From: Propionispira arboris
GTDB taxonomy: Bacteria; Bacillota; Negativicutes; Selenomonadales; Selenomonadaceae
Length of the DNA stretch: 64,000 nt
Assembly: GCF_900109225.1 (NCBI RefSeq)
Contig: NZ_FNZK01000003.1
Location: 62,001 to 126,000, forward strand
Direction of reading: 5' to 3'
Both the position numbers and the translations under genes were made by a program. The stretch's first letter is position 1, and every line of letters begins with the position of its first letter. Under the pieces are notes generated by a model that did not search any database, was not told the origin of the DNA, and saw only the letters and a list, made by a program, of their open reading frames with translations. Shown here one piece after another: positions 26,623 through 34,556 of the stretch.

Positions 26623-27123
26623 ATGGAAAAATTAATTGTAATTGGTAAGATTGGTGCCCCGCACGGTGTGCGGGGTGAAGTTCGTATTATTTCTTTGTCT
26701 GATTTCCCTGATCGATTTGAGTCTTTGAAAAAAGTTTATTTGGAAGATTCCACAACACTTGAGGTGGAATCAATGAAATACAATAAACAGTTCATTATTA
26801 TGAAATTTAAGCAATTCAATGAACGGAATGATATCACGCCTTTTAATGGGGAATTGATCCATGTGAAACGCAGTGAAGTTCCACCACTTTCTGAAGGTGA
26901 ATATTATTCTTTTGATATCATTGGTTTGTCTGTGTACGATGAAAATAATGAGCTTGTTGGAAACATTACGGAAATATTAAAAACAGGCAGCAATGATGTA
27001 TATATTGTTTCGCAAAAAGGGCAAGCAAAACAGATTTTAGTACCAGCACTTAAAAAGGTTGTAACAGAGATTGATCTCGTGAATGGTAAAATGAAAATTA
27101 TTCGTCCGGAAGAGTTGGATTAA
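26623..27123 (+). CDS. rimM: Ribosome maturation factor RimM
   Basis: A 166-residue protein, MEKLIVIGKIGAPHGVRGEVR, with the N-terminal RimM domain (GKIGAPHGVRGE) and a C-terminal PRC barrel (SFDIIGLSVYDEN, then LVPALKKVVTEID). It helps assemble the 30S head together with S19. I chose the ATG at 26623, which lacks an obvious ribosome-binding site and is likely coupled to the ylqD stop codon. An in-frame ATG at 26590 with GGTGGAAG upstream would add 11 residues. trmD follows 2 bases later. Confidence 0.92.
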   Translation: MEKLIVIGKIGAPHGVRGEVRIISLSDFPDRFESLKKVYLEDSTTLEVESMKYNKQFIIMKFKQFNERNDITPFNGELIHVKRSEVPPLSEGEYYSFDIIGLSVYDENNELVGNITEILKTGSNDVYIVSQKGQAKQILVPALKKVVTEIDLVNGKMKIIRPEELD

Positions 27124-27125
27124 TT

Positions 27126-27872
27126 ATGCAGATAGATATCATTTCTTTATTTCCTGAGATGTTTGCGGGTCCTTTTGGTCAAAGCATTACCAAAAGAGCA
27201 ATTGAAAACAATCTTTTAAATGTACAAATTACAAATCCTCGTCAATTTGCTTATGACAAACATCAGCAGGTCGATGATGCTCCTTTTGGCGGCGGCAACG
27301 GTATGGTTTTGAAACCAGAACCGTTTTTTCGTGCGGTCAAGCATATTAAAGACAATACAGAATTTATCAATCGTCGCATCGTATTGATGTGTCCGAGTGG
27401 ACAGCCTTTTACGCAAGCTAAAGCAAAAGAATTGGCAGGCTATGATCAGTTGATTTTTGTTTGTGGTCATTATGAAGGTTTTGATGCTCGGATTACGGAT
27501 CATCTAGTTGATGAAGCTATTTCCATTGGTGATTATGTTCTTACTGGTGGTGAATTGCCCGCAATGGTGATTGTTGATGCATTGTCTAGAATGCTGCCTG
27601 GCGTGCTTGGTTCAGCTGAGTCAGCGCCAACGGATTCATTTTATGCAGGCCTCTTAGAGTGTCCGCAATATACTCGTCCGCGAGAATATCATGGGTTTTC
27701 AGTACCAGATATTCTTCTTTCTGGGGATCATGCGAAAATTAATTTGTGGCGTCGCCGAGAAGCTTTGCGTGTAACATTGTACGCACGTCCTGATTTATTA
27801 GAAAAGATTGAACTTGATGCGACGGACCTCAAACTATTAGCTGAAATAAAAGCAGAACGCAGGGGCAGCTAA
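27126..27872 (+). CDS. trmD: tRNA (guanine37-N1)-methyltransferase
   Basis: A 248-residue SPOUT-class methyltransferase that makes m1G37 and prevents frameshifting at proline codons. Motifs: IDIISLFPEMFAGPF, DDAPFGGGNGMVLKPEP, VCGHYEGFDARI and the trefoil-knot SIGDYVLTGGELPAMV. Length is standard. Start two bases after rimM; one base separates it from the next gene. Confidence 0.97.
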   Translation: MQIDIISLFPEMFAGPFGQSITKRAIENNLLNVQITNPRQFAYDKHQQVDDAPFGGGNGMVLKPEPFFRAVKHIKDNTEFINRRIVLMCPSGQPFTQAKAKELAGYDQLIFVCGHYEGFDARITDHLVDEAISIGDYVLTGGELPAMVIVDALSRMLPGVLGSAESAPTDSFYAGLLECPQYTRPREYHGFSVPDILLSGDHAKINLWRRREALRVTLYARPDLLEKIELDATDLKLLAEIKAERRGS

Positions 27873-27873
27873 T

Positions 27874-28440
27874 ATGACGGTGTATATTGGTTTGGTACAT
27901 TATCCGATTTATAATCGCAATATGGAAGTTGTAACGACCTCTTTGACCAATTATGATTTGCATGATATTGCACGAACTGCACGAACTTATGGTATGGTTA
28001 AATATTTTATTATTCAACCAAATGAAGCGCAGGCAAAGCTGGCTCAGGCTGTTATTGATTATTGGCAAACTGGTTATGGCAGCGAATATCATAAAGATCG
28101 TAAGGAAGCATTTTCTATTTTGCAACAGGTTGCTACGATTGAAGACGCCATTCAACAAATTCAAGAACGAGAAGGTCAGAGACCTTTTGTTGTAACAACA
28201 GATGCACGAACCTATCCCAATACGATATCATATCAGCTGCTACGAAATAAGCTGGCTACGAACGATCAGCCATATTTACTGCTATTTGGTACGGGCTGGG
28301 GTATTGAAAAAGAGACCATGGCAAAGTTTGATTTTATTCTTGCTCCAATTTATGGTGCTGTTGATTATAATCATTTACCAGTTCGTGCCGCTGCAGCGAT
28401 TATTTTAGATCGCCTATTAGGTGAAATCTGGTGGAAATGA
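27874..28440 (+). CDS. SPOUT-class RNA methyltransferase (COG4752 type)
   Basis: A 188-residue protein starting MTVYIGLVHYPIYNRN, with TSLTNYDLHDIARTARTYG, FVVTTDARTY and a knot-like YLLLFGTGWGIEKETM. These features match the SAM-dependent RNA methyltransferase family (Methyltrn_RNA_4) that commonly sits between trmD and rplS in Clostridia and Thermotogae. The specific target nucleotide is unknown to me. GGGGCAGC lies upstream of the ATG, which overlaps no gene but follows trmD by one base. Confidence 0.82.
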   Translation: MTVYIGLVHYPIYNRNMEVVTTSLTNYDLHDIARTARTYGMVKYFIIQPNEAQAKLAQAVIDYWQTGYGSEYHKDRKEAFSILQQVATIEDAIQQIQEREGQRPFVVTTDARTYPNTISYQLLRNKLATNDQPYLLLFGTGWGIEKETMAKFDFILAPIYGAVDYNHLPVRAAAAIILDRLLGEIWWK

Positions 28441-28449
28441 AAAAAGTGT

Positions 28450-28478
28450 TTGAAACAAATTATAATATATGATATAAT
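28450..28478 (+). promoter_or_regulatory. Promoter of rplS
   Basis: TTGAAA at 28450-28455, a 17-base spacer, and TATAAT at 28473-28478. It gives rplS independent transcription with a leader of about 70 bases. Confidence 0.75.
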
Positions 28479-28484
28479 GAAAAA

Positions 28485-28542
28485 GTATGTGGACGGTCCT
28501 CTGAGTAATGATTATATGATTTACCATGAACGTCTGAATTAA
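28485..28542 (+). promoter_or_regulatory. rplS leader, possible L19 autoregulatory RNA
   Basis: The 5' leader between the promoter and the AAGGAGG of rplS contains GGACGGTCC and a distal GACG/CGTC pairing (near 28492 and 28531). An L19 leader motif is known upstream of rplS in Firmicutes. The position fits, but I could not verify the full consensus by eye. Confidence 0.35.
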
Positions 28543-28556
28543 GGAGGAAATTATCA

Positions 28557-28898
28557 ATGAACATTATTCAAGCTTTAGAACAAGAACAACTTCGCTCAGA
28601 TATTCCTGAATTTGCACCTGGTGACAGTGTACGTGTACATGTAAAAGTCGTCGAAGGTACGCGTGAACGTATTCAGATGTTTGAAGGCGTTGTAATTGGT
28701 CGTCAGAGTACCGGCGTTCGTGAAACATTTACAGTAAGACGTATATCTTATGGTGTTGGTGTTGAACGTACTTTCCCTGTACATTCTCCAAGACTTGAAA
28801 AAATCGACGTTATTCGTAGAGGTGTTGTACGCCGCGCGAAACTTTATTATCTTCGTAGCCTTACTGGTAAAGCTGCTCGTATTAAAGAAAGACGTTAG
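28557..28898 (+). CDS. rplS: Ribosomal protein L19
   Basis: A 113-residue protein with [32 protein letters not shown] and a C-terminal [19 protein letters not shown], the L19 signature. It sits at the 30S-50S interface. TTAAGGAGGAAATT precedes the ATG. It has its own promoter and terminator. Confidence 0.98.
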   Translation: MNIIQALEQEQLRSDIPEFAPGDSVRVHVKVVEGTRERIQMFEGVVIGRQSTGVRETFTVRRISYGVGVERTFPVHSPRLEKIDVIRRGVVRRAKLYYLRSLTGKAARIKERR

Positions 28899-28906
28899 TA
28901 GTAATG

Positions 28907-28940
28907 ATAGGGACTGTATTTCCAGTCCCTATTCTTTGTT
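28907..28940 (+). terminator. Intrinsic terminator after rplS
   Basis: ATAGGGACTG and CAGTCCCTAT form a perfect 10-bp stem with a six-base loop, followed by TCTTTGTTTTT. Confidence 0.85.
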
Positions 28941-28961
28941 TTTATAGGGAGGCTTGCGTTT

Positions 28962-29489
28962 GTGAGTAATATGTCGCTGGGTGAAGAACTTAAAGACTGG
29001 ATCATATCCATACTTATTGCTGTAATATTAGCGTTTTTCATTCGATATTTTATTGTTGAATTATATTTAGTAGATGGACCTTCCATGCGTCCTACTTTAC
29101 TAAGTCAGGAACGTTTGGTGGTAAATAAATTTATTTATCGCTTTAGAGCCCCTGAGCGTGGCGAAGTCTTGATTTTTCAATATCCAAAAGACACTAGTCG
29201 CGATTTTATTAAGAGAGTTATTGCTGTACCTGGCGATACAATTGAGATAAAAGAAGGCAGAGTTTTTGTGAATCAACAATTGATGAATGAACCTTATATT
29301 TTAAGTAAAACAATGGGAGATTACCCATTATCGACTGTGCCGGATGGTCACATCTTCGTTATGGGCGATAATCGAAATAATTCAGAAGACAGCAGATTTT
29401 CTGATGTTGGATTTGTTCCGTTTGAATTAATAAAAGGAAAAGCGGTTATGGTATTTTGGCCGTTTGATCATTTAAAGACATTATCTTAA
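28962..29489 (+). CDS. lepB: Type I signal peptidase
   Basis: A 175-residue protein with one N-terminal membrane segment (about residues 12-32, IISILIAVILAFFIRYFIV). The catalytic Ser is in DGPSMRPTL (about residue 41) and the Lys in DFIKRVIAVPGDTIEI (about residue 84). MGDNRNNSEDSR is the third conserved box. It cleaves signal peptides of exported proteins, such as the SLH-porin in this window. The GTG start follows AGGGAGG. The position after rplS and before rbgA is typical of Firmicutes. Confidence 0.96.
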   Translation: MSNMSLGEELKDWIISILIAVILAFFIRYFIVELYLVDGPSMRPTLLSQERLVVNKFIYRFRAPERGEVLIFQYPKDTSRDFIKRVIAVPGDTIEIKEGRVFVNQQLMNEPYILSKTMGDYPLSTVPDGHIFVMGDNRNNSEDSRFSDVGFVPFELIKGKAVMVFWPFDHLKTLS

Positions 29490-29499
29490 TTAGACAACA

Positions 29500-29534
29500 A
29501 CGCCAGTATATAGAACCTATATACTGGCGTTTTA
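29500..29534 (+). terminator. Intrinsic terminator after lepB
   Basis: ACGCCAGTATATAG and CTATATACTGGCGT form a 14-bp perfect stem with a three-base loop, then TTTTATTTA. Confidence 0.85.
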
Positions 29535-29545
29535 TTTATAGAAAT

Positions 29546-29583
29546 AAAAAAAGTGGCTGCATCTAAAACCACAGCCACTTTTA
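29546..29583 (-). terminator. Intrinsic terminator for the minus-strand KTSC gene
   Basis: AAGTGGCTG and CAGCCACTT form a 9-bp stem with a 12-base loop. A-rich sequence on the plus-strand left side gives the T run on the minus strand, just past the KTSC stop codon. Confidence 0.75.
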
Positions 29584-29587
29584 TAAG

Positions 29588-29788
29588 TTAAACTCGATGA
29601 TAATGATGGATTATTTCAATACGGGAAAGAGCAGAACCTAAAGACGCGGAATTAAGAAAATTATCATATTCCGCTTTAGAAACATCTGCATATTGATATA
29701 GTAATCCGCCTGGAAATTTAATTTCCAAGACGTTATTTTCCCAACCAACACTATCTATTCGACTAGATGATACAGTGTGTCTCTGCAT
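29588..29788 (-). CDS. Small KTSC-domain protein
   Basis: A 66-residue protein, MQRHTVSSSRIDSVGWENN, with the KTSC domain features: SSSRIDSVGW, then ALEIKFPGG-like LEIKFPGGLLYQYADV and a YDNFLNSASLGSAL tail. KTSC domains occur alone in bacteria and fused to lysyl-tRNA synthetase-like proteins; no activity is established. I chose the ATG at 29788, with GGAAGGGA upstream. An in-frame extension to 29932 would add 48 residues with one hydrophobic segment. That stretch has no good ribosome-binding site, so I consider it non-coding, though a membrane form cannot be excluded. Confidence 0.65.
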   Translation of the reverse strand: MQRHTVSSSRIDSVGWENNVLEIKFPGGLLYQYADVSKAEYDNFLNSASLGSALSRIEIIHHYHRV

Positions 29789-30002
29789 TATAAACCATTC
29801 CCTTCCAGACCATTTCAACAAATTATGTTGATACTGTAAGTATACGCAAAAAACAACAATTAAACAATAGATAATATTTATAAATAAATAATCAAGAATA
29901 TGCTTGATGTTAAGCGATTTGTCTACCGCCATCTACCATTTCAGTTTAAAATCATATATAAAGAAAAAGATAATACAGGAAAATTAAAAAATAAAAATGC
30001 GA

Positions 30003-30034
30003 AACCATTGAAAAATCCAGTATTGTCAATGGTT
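30003..30034 (+). promoter_or_regulatory. Stem-loop directly before the rbgA ribosome-binding site
   Basis: AACCATTGA and TCAATGGTT form a 9-bp perfect stem with a 14-base loop, five bases before the CAGGAGGA of rbgA. It could influence translation or mRNA stability. No T run follows, so it is not a terminator. Confidence 0.35.
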
Positions 30035-30053
30035 CACAGGAGGATAATAAAAG

Positions 30054-30944
30054 ATGACTGAAGAAATGAAAAATGATTTGCCAACGGTTCATTGGTTTCC
30101 GGGACATATGGCAAAAGCACGTCGTTTAATTACCGAAAATTTAAAACTTGTTGATGTGGTGATTGAACTTCTTGATGCACGCATTCCCTATAGTAGTGCT
30201 AACCCTATGCTTCTTGAACTTATTGGTGAAAAACCGCGCGTAGTGGCTTTAAATAAATCGGATCTGGCAGATCCGGCAACGACAAAGGCGTGGATTGACT
30301 TGTATAAAAAGCAGCAGGTACAAGCTGTTTCTATTGATGCAATGACCGGTGTTGGTATGAAAACTTTAGTGAAGATGGCCGAAGAATTAGCAAGGGTAAA
30401 AACAGAAAAATTAGTGAGTCGTGGTGCGAATGCCAGAGCAGCACGTGTTATGATTTTAGGTATACCTAATGTAGGGAAATCTTCTTTGATTAATCGTTTA
30501 GCTGGTGCATCGGTCACACGGACCGCCGATAAACCAGGTGTGACAAAATCAAAGCAATGGATTAAAATAGGAAAAAATCTAGATTTACTTGATACACCGG
30601 GTATATTATGGCCGAAATTTGAAGATATGACGGTAGGGTTAAAGCTCGCCTTTACTGGAGCAATTAATGATGAAGCATATGATATGGAAAAGGTAATGAG
30701 TGTTTTTTTAGAAACGATGGCAGCAGATTATCCAGAAAGACTCATAGAACGTTATAAATTAATCGGTGAATTGCCAAAAACATCGGCCGAAATTTTAGAG
30801 ATGATTGGTAAAAAACGTGGATTCCTTTTAAAAGGTGGTATTATCGATCATGAAAAAGGTAGACGTATTATCATAAATGAATTTCGTGCCGGCAAGCTTG
30901 GTTTGATTAGTTTGGATCAGCCCAATGCGCAGCAGGTTCATTAA
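30054..30944 (+). CDS. rbgA: Ribosome biogenesis GTPase RbgA (YlqF)
   Basis: A 296-residue circularly permuted GTPase. The G4 motif LNKSDLADP comes first (about residue 65), G1 GIPNVGKSSLINRL next (about residue 136), then G3 DTPGILWPKF (about residue 180). WFPGHMAKARR opens the protein, as in RbgA, which acts late in 50S assembly. CACAGGAGGA lies upstream of the ATG. The rplS-lepB-rbgA-rnhB order is conserved. Confidence 0.95.
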   Translation: MTEEMKNDLPTVHWFPGHMAKARRLITENLKLVDVVIELLDARIPYSSANPMLLELIGEKPRVVALNKSDLADPATTKAWIDLYKKQQVQAVSIDAMTGVGMKTLVKMAEELARVKTEKLVSRGANARAARVMILGIPNVGKSSLINRLAGASVTRTADKPGVTKSKQWIKIGKNLDLLDTPGILWPKFEDMTVGLKLAFTGAINDEAYDMEKVMSVFLETMAADYPERLIERYKLIGELPKTSAEILEMIGKKRGFLLKGGIIDHEKGRRIIINEFRAGKLGLISLDQPNAQQVH

Positions 30945-30951
30945 ACCTTTG

Positions 30952-30988
30952 CTAAAAGCTGTTTACAATATCGTAGACAGCTTTTTTA
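30952..30988 (+). terminator. Intrinsic terminator after rbgA
   Basis: AAAAGCTGT and ACAGCTTTT form a 9-bp stem, extended by TTAC/GTAG, followed by TTTTTTA. Confidence 0.75.
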
Positions 30989-31047
30989 GTCGGAAGAAAA
31001 AAAGTACTTTTTACAAGGAAACAAATCTTTTGCTATCGAATACAGAT

Positions 31048-31196
31048 TATATATAACGCATTAAAGAAATTCCATCCAGTCTACCAGTCTGCCAAAATGA
31101 GGTATAGGGCATCGTTTGCTTCCTACGTAACGCCACGGAGCCCTATACCCCATTCTTGACGATTGCCATATAAAATGTTTAATGCGTTCTATATAT
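31048..31196 (+). repeat. Dispersed terminally inverted element, copy B (longest intact form)
   Basis: About 149 bp between the rbgA terminator and rnhB. The ends ATATAACGCATTAAAG and TTTAATGCGTTCTATAT are inverted repeats of about 20 bp. Inner arms GGTATAGGGC and GCCCTATACC form a hairpin with a loop containing GTAACGCCACG. The right end carries TGACGATTGCC. It has no coding frame. Copy C matches over almost the full length, copies A, D, E and F over parts. Confidence 0.8.
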
Positions 31197-31243
31197 GTAA
31201 TATATTTTTAGAAGAATTATGAGATGGGGCGCAGAATTAATTA

Positions 31244-32011
31244 ATGGATATTCAAAAAATGACGATAAAAGAAATAGAGATATTAGTTAAGCAAAAAGAT
31301 TTAAAGGCAGAAACAATCACAGCGTTAACAAATGATACACGCAGTGCGGTTCAGAGACTTTTTCGTAAATGGGAACGTGAGCAAAATGAAATACAGCGAG
31401 TCGATGCTTTATATAAATATGAATATCAATTTCAAAAGCAAGGCATTGAATACATTGCTGGTGTAGATGAGGCTGGACGTGGACCTTTAGCTGGTCCTGT
31501 ATTTGTCGCTTCTGTTATTTTACCGATCGGTTTATATATTCCTAAAATAAATGATTCAAAAAAAATATCAGCGAAAGTCAGAGAGTCAATTTATGAATTG
31601 CTGATAAAAGAAGCAATTGCTATTGAAAGATCAATTGTGGATGAGAAAACGATTGATCGGATTAATATTTATCAAGCAACGATTAATGGTATGTATAATG
31701 CGATTTTATCACTAAAGCCAAAACCACAGCAGGTTTTGATTGATGCAGTTCCTTTAGAACAACTAGAGATACCATCATTGTCTTTGATAAAAGGAGATGC
31801 TATCAGTGCTTCAATTGCAGCAGCCTCAATTGTGGCAAAAGTAGAACGTGATCATATGATGGATGAATATGATAAAATGTATCCTGAATATGGTTTTGCG
31901 CAGCACAAGGGATATGGAACAGCCCAACATGTAGCGGCTCTTAAAAAATACGGTCCTTGCCCAATCCATCGTCGCTCTTTTGAACCAGTGAAGTCGCTTG
32001 TGAAGTGTTAA
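31244..32011 (+). CDS. rnhB: Ribonuclease HII
   Basis: A 255-residue RNase H2. The catalytic DEAGRGPLAGPV lies at about residues 74-85, with DAVPLEQL and the C-terminal GFAQHKGYGTAQH typical of RnhB. The extra N-terminal 70 residues (coiled, basic) are the usual Firmicutes extension. It removes ribonucleotides from DNA. The ribosome-binding site is weak (GATGGGGCG about 14 bases upstream). Confidence 0.95.
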   Translation: MDIQKMTIKEIEILVKQKDLKAETITALTNDTRSAVQRLFRKWEREQNEIQRVDALYKYEYQFQKQGIEYIAGVDEAGRGPLAGPVFVASVILPIGLYIPKINDSKKISAKVRESIYELLIKEAIAIERSIVDEKTIDRINIYQATINGMYNAILSLKPKPQQVLIDAVPLEQLEIPSLSLIKGDAISASIAAASIVAKVERDHMMDEYDKMYPEYGFAQHKGYGTAQHVAALKKYGPCPIHRRSFEPVKSLVKC

Positions 32012-32027
32012 GTATGGAGGAATAACT

Positions 32028-34046
32028 ATGGCAATAGAAACGAATGCTGCGGGTGTAAATAATATATCTCCAGTAGAACGGACACAACCTATTTCAAATA
32101 ATAGCACAGTCATTAATGAAGAAGTAGGCGATCAAGCAAGTTCGCCTTTTCAGCCACAAACACATGTAACAATAGAAAATTCAGTAACGGACATGCTGAA
32201 TGTGTTATCAAAAGCTGCAACAGAGACCGCAGATGGAACACAAAAAATACCGGCTGAATTACAGAAATTTATCAATACTTTGCTGCAAAATTCTTTTTCG
32301 GTAGATTCTTCTTTAGCAGAAGGTCTTGGTAGTGTGTTGCAAAGCCAACGGTTTACGCTTGATCAATTGCATGTCGCAGCAAAAATTTTAGATCAAATGG
32401 GCACTCTGGCAGAAATGGATCAAGCAAATGTTTTACCGGATGATTTGAAAATACTTTTAAGTAATTTAACGCAGTTAGATGGAAATAACGGAAAAACGCT
32501 TAATTCCGTAAATTTGATGAAAATGGCATTTCAATTGTTAGAGGGGAAATCAATCGAAGATTTTCCTGCACAATTACAACTTTTGCTAGGAAATAGCAGT
32601 CGTTCTATGCCCGCTTTGCCACAATCAGAAACGGAAAGTTTAGGCTTTTTGAAACAGTTGGTTAAAATGTTTTTGCCGACACCTTCCTCGATAAATGCTG
32701 CATCGCAAAATCAGCAAAATATGGGACAGCCTAACGCATCCTCAACCACGGCTTCAACGAATGTACCTCAGCAAAAATTAGGAACAGGCAATTTGGAAAA
32801 TGAAAATCAAACGGTGGCGACGAATACAAAACAATCAATGCCAAATGAAGGCAGTCCAAGAAATCCCTTACAGACAACAACACAGTCTTTGGCTTCGGCA
32901 ACTTATGCCATGCAGAAAAATTTTGGTACAGCAAATGAAAATTTACTGAATACGATGACACTGCAGGAGCCTATTGAAGATTCATTAAATGAATCGATGG
33001 ATCAAGAAAATGGAGCCAACAAACAAAATAATCAAGCTGGAACCAATCCACAAATGAAAGGGCAAGCAATGGCTTCTTCTTTACAGCAAAATGCAGGGAC
33101 GAGAACCTTGGCAAATGATACATTAAATCAGCCACTTACCACAAAAACGGATGCAACCTTATCAAGTCATGGTACATCAGCTGAAACTGAATCGATGGAT
33201 CAACAAGCCAACAAGCAAAATAATCAAGCTGGAACCAATCCACAAATGAAAGGGCAAGCAATGGCTTCTTCCTTACTGCAAAATGCAGAGACGAGAACCT
33301 TGGCAAATGATACATTAAAGCAGACAGTGGGCACAAAGACGGATTCCAATCTGACTTTAACAAATGCTGGTACGGCTGGATTTGATGAAAATGAAATGAT
33401 GCAAACACAAACTAAACTGCAAAATTCTACAGGATCCGTACCTGGTCAAGCCAATTCTACTATGATGAGACAATTCGTAGTAAGTTCAGCTGTGAATCCG
33501 CAAACCTTGAGTCAACTACTCGCATCGCCGCTGGAAAATACAGAGCAGACGATGCAGACATTGAAAAATTTAGCAAACCAGCTGATGAATAACTCTTCAT
33601 TAGATGAAAAAAGTCTTATTTTGTTGAAAAATTTTATGAATAACAAACAGCAAATGATGCCTGAAGAAGATGCAAAGCAATTGCAACTGTTACTGAAACT
33701 CAGCGAAAAAAACATACCAACATCTATTTCACAGGCGGCAATCAAGCAAAACCTGCCTGAATTACCAAAACTATGGACATTTGTTCAACTGTGTGATTTG
33801 AGTGAATTAAAGGATATGCAAGCGAATGAATTAAAAAATGCCAGTAAAAATATGAACGATTTTGCCTCGCTATTACGTAAATCAATGGGGAATGAAAACT
33901 CAATTTCGGAAAATCATCGGTCGATGGCATTTATGACACCGCTGTATTTAGGTGAGAATCAAAAAAATTATCCAACCTATGTTCATATATATGACCAGTC
34001 TGAAAATGAGAATGGTCAAAATAATGAAAAAAAGAAACTTGGCTGA
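32028..34046 (+). CDS. FliK-like (flagellar hook-length-control-like) protein, 0-frame part
   Basis: A 672-residue glutamine-, asparagine- and serine-rich protein without signal peptide. The helical N-terminal part (about 50-230) is followed by a low-complexity region (about 225-480) with an internal direct duplication. The C-terminal part (about 560-665) has TPLYLGENQKNYPTYVHIYD, resembling FliK-like proteins encoded between rnhB and an FlhB-like gene in Negativicutes. It is preceded by TGGAGGAATAACT. The frame ends in TGA at 34044. The conserved-looking C-terminal tail continues in the -1 frame (see 34028-34249). Function is inferred from family resemblance and the FlhB-like neighbour; no flagellar genes are in the window. 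Confidence 0.65.
   Translation: MAIETNAAGVNNISPVERTQPISNNSTVINEEVGDQASSPFQPQTHVTIENSVTDMLNVLSKAATETADGTQKIPAELQKFINTLLQNSFSVDSSLAEGLGSVLQSQRFTLDQLHVAAKILDQMGTLAEMDQANVLPDDLKILLSNLTQLDGNNGKTLNSVNLMKMAFQLLEGKSIEDFPAQLQLLLGNSSRSMPALPQSETESLGFLKQLVKMFLPTPSSINAASQNQQNMGQPNASSTTASTNVPQQKLGTGNLENENQTVATNTKQSMPNEGSPRNPLQTTTQSLASATYAMQKNFGTANENLLNTMTLQEPIEDSLNESMDQENGANKQNNQAGTNPQMKGQAMASSLQQNAGTRTLANDTLNQPLTTKTDATLSSHGTSAETESMDQQANKQNNQAGTNPQMKGQAMASSLLQNAETRTLANDTLKQTVGTKTDSNLTLTNAGTAGFDENEMMQTQTKLQNSTGSVPGQANSTMMRQFVVSSAVNPQTLSQLLASPLENTEQTMQTLKNLANQLMNNSSLDEKSLILLKNFMNNKQQMMPEEDAKQLQLLLKLSEKNIPTSISQAAIKQNLPELPKLWTFVQLCDLSELKDMQANELKNASKNMNDFASLLRKSMGNENSISENHRSMAFMTPLYLGENQKNYPTYVHIYDQSENENGQNNEKKKLG
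33015..33324 (+). repeat. Internal direct duplication in the FliK-like gene
   Basis: A unit of about 118 bp at 33015-33132 recurs at 33207-33324 with a 192-base offset and about 95% identity. It encodes NKQNNQAGTNPQMKGQAMAS twice, with matching residues continuing after it. The high DNA identity indicates a recent in-frame duplication within the low-complexity linker. Confidence 0.9.
34027..34034 (+). other. Candidate -1 slippery site (A AAA AAG)
   Basis: In the FliK-like frame the codons are GAA AAA AAG, so the heptamer A AAA AAG sits in the phase required for a -1 shift, as in dnaX of Escherichia coli. After the shift the reading is AAA AAA GAA ACT TGG. A small stem (GAGAC/GTCTT) lies about 12 bases downstream; it is weak. 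The A7 run would also support transcriptional slippage. Confidence 0.5.
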
Positions 34047-34249
34047 GACTTTGTCTTCTTACCGAAAATATTGGTGCGGTAGAAATGGTATTTCGATTGT
34101 ATGAAAAAGAAAATATAAATGTGCGGCTGTCTTTTTCAAATACAGACATGGTAGAGTCGTTTAATCAATATATACCAGAACTGAAAGCTTCTTTTGAAAA
34201 TTATCCTTTGGTTTTGAAAGATTTTAAAGTGCGGGCGATAGGTGAATAA
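34028..34249 (+). CDS. FliK-like protein, C-terminal tail in -1 frame
   Basis: This frame is closed by TGA at 34025-34027 and then open to TAA at 34247-34249. It encodes KK-ETWLRLCLLTENIGAVE, then VFRLYEKENINVRLSFS, and ends in KVRAIGE. The 70-odd residues look like a genuine C-terminal domain continuing the upstream protein. The tail has no start codon or ribosome-binding site of its own near its beginning. It could be joined by programmed -1 frameshifting, by polymerase slippage in the A7 run, or the gene may be broken or mis-sequenced by one missing A. The FlhB-like ATG follows 2 bases after the stop. Confidence 0.6.
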   Translation, partial: KKETWLRLCLLTENIGAVEMVFRLYEKENINVRLSFSNTDMVESFNQYIPELKASFENYPLVLKDFKVRAIGE

Positions 34250-34251
34250 CT

Positions 34252-34554
34252 ATGATCAATGATGAAAAAAGTGAAAAACAAGAAACTATTAAAGCCGTTG
34301 CCTTACAATATAGGGAAGATGAAAATACGGCACCAAAAATTATTGCAAAAGGTAAGGGGAACGTTGCAGAAAACATTCTGCTTACTGCGCAAAATAATGC
34401 TGTGCCTGTCTATAAGAATAAAACATTAACAGCAATGCTTATGGCACTTGAAATTGATAAGGAAATCCCACCAGATCTGTATGCCATGGTTGCTGAAGTT
34501 TTAGCGTATGTATATCGAATGGACCAAAAAAGAATGAAGGATTTTAATTTGTAA
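34252..34554 (+). CDS. FlhB C-terminal-like protein (EscU/YscU/HrcU export switch type)
   Basis: A 100-residue cytoplasmic protein equivalent to the C-terminal domain of FlhB: IKAVALQYREDENTAPKIIAKG, then VPVYKNKTLTAMLMALEIDKEI and MVAEVLAYVYRMDQ. The autocleavage site NPTH of true FlhB is absent; the protein begins just after that point. Stand-alone proteins of this kind (FlhX/YlqH type) follow rnhB and FliK-like genes in Firmicutes. In Bacillus the YlqH/FlhX type can partly replace the FlhB tail. It probably interacts with the FliK-like protein encoded just upstream, but this is inference. Confidence 0.85.
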   Translation: MINDEKSEKQETIKAVALQYREDENTAPKIIAKGKGNVAENILLTAQNNAVPVYKNKTLTAMLMALEIDKEIPPDLYAMVAEVLAYVYRMDQKRMKDFNL

Positions 34555-34556
34555 TG

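Noticed and set aside
29789-29932. N-terminal extension of the KTSC protein with a hydrophobic segment
   Set aside because: No good ribosome-binding site at 29932, while the internal ATG at 29788 has one and gives a normal single-domain KTSC protein.
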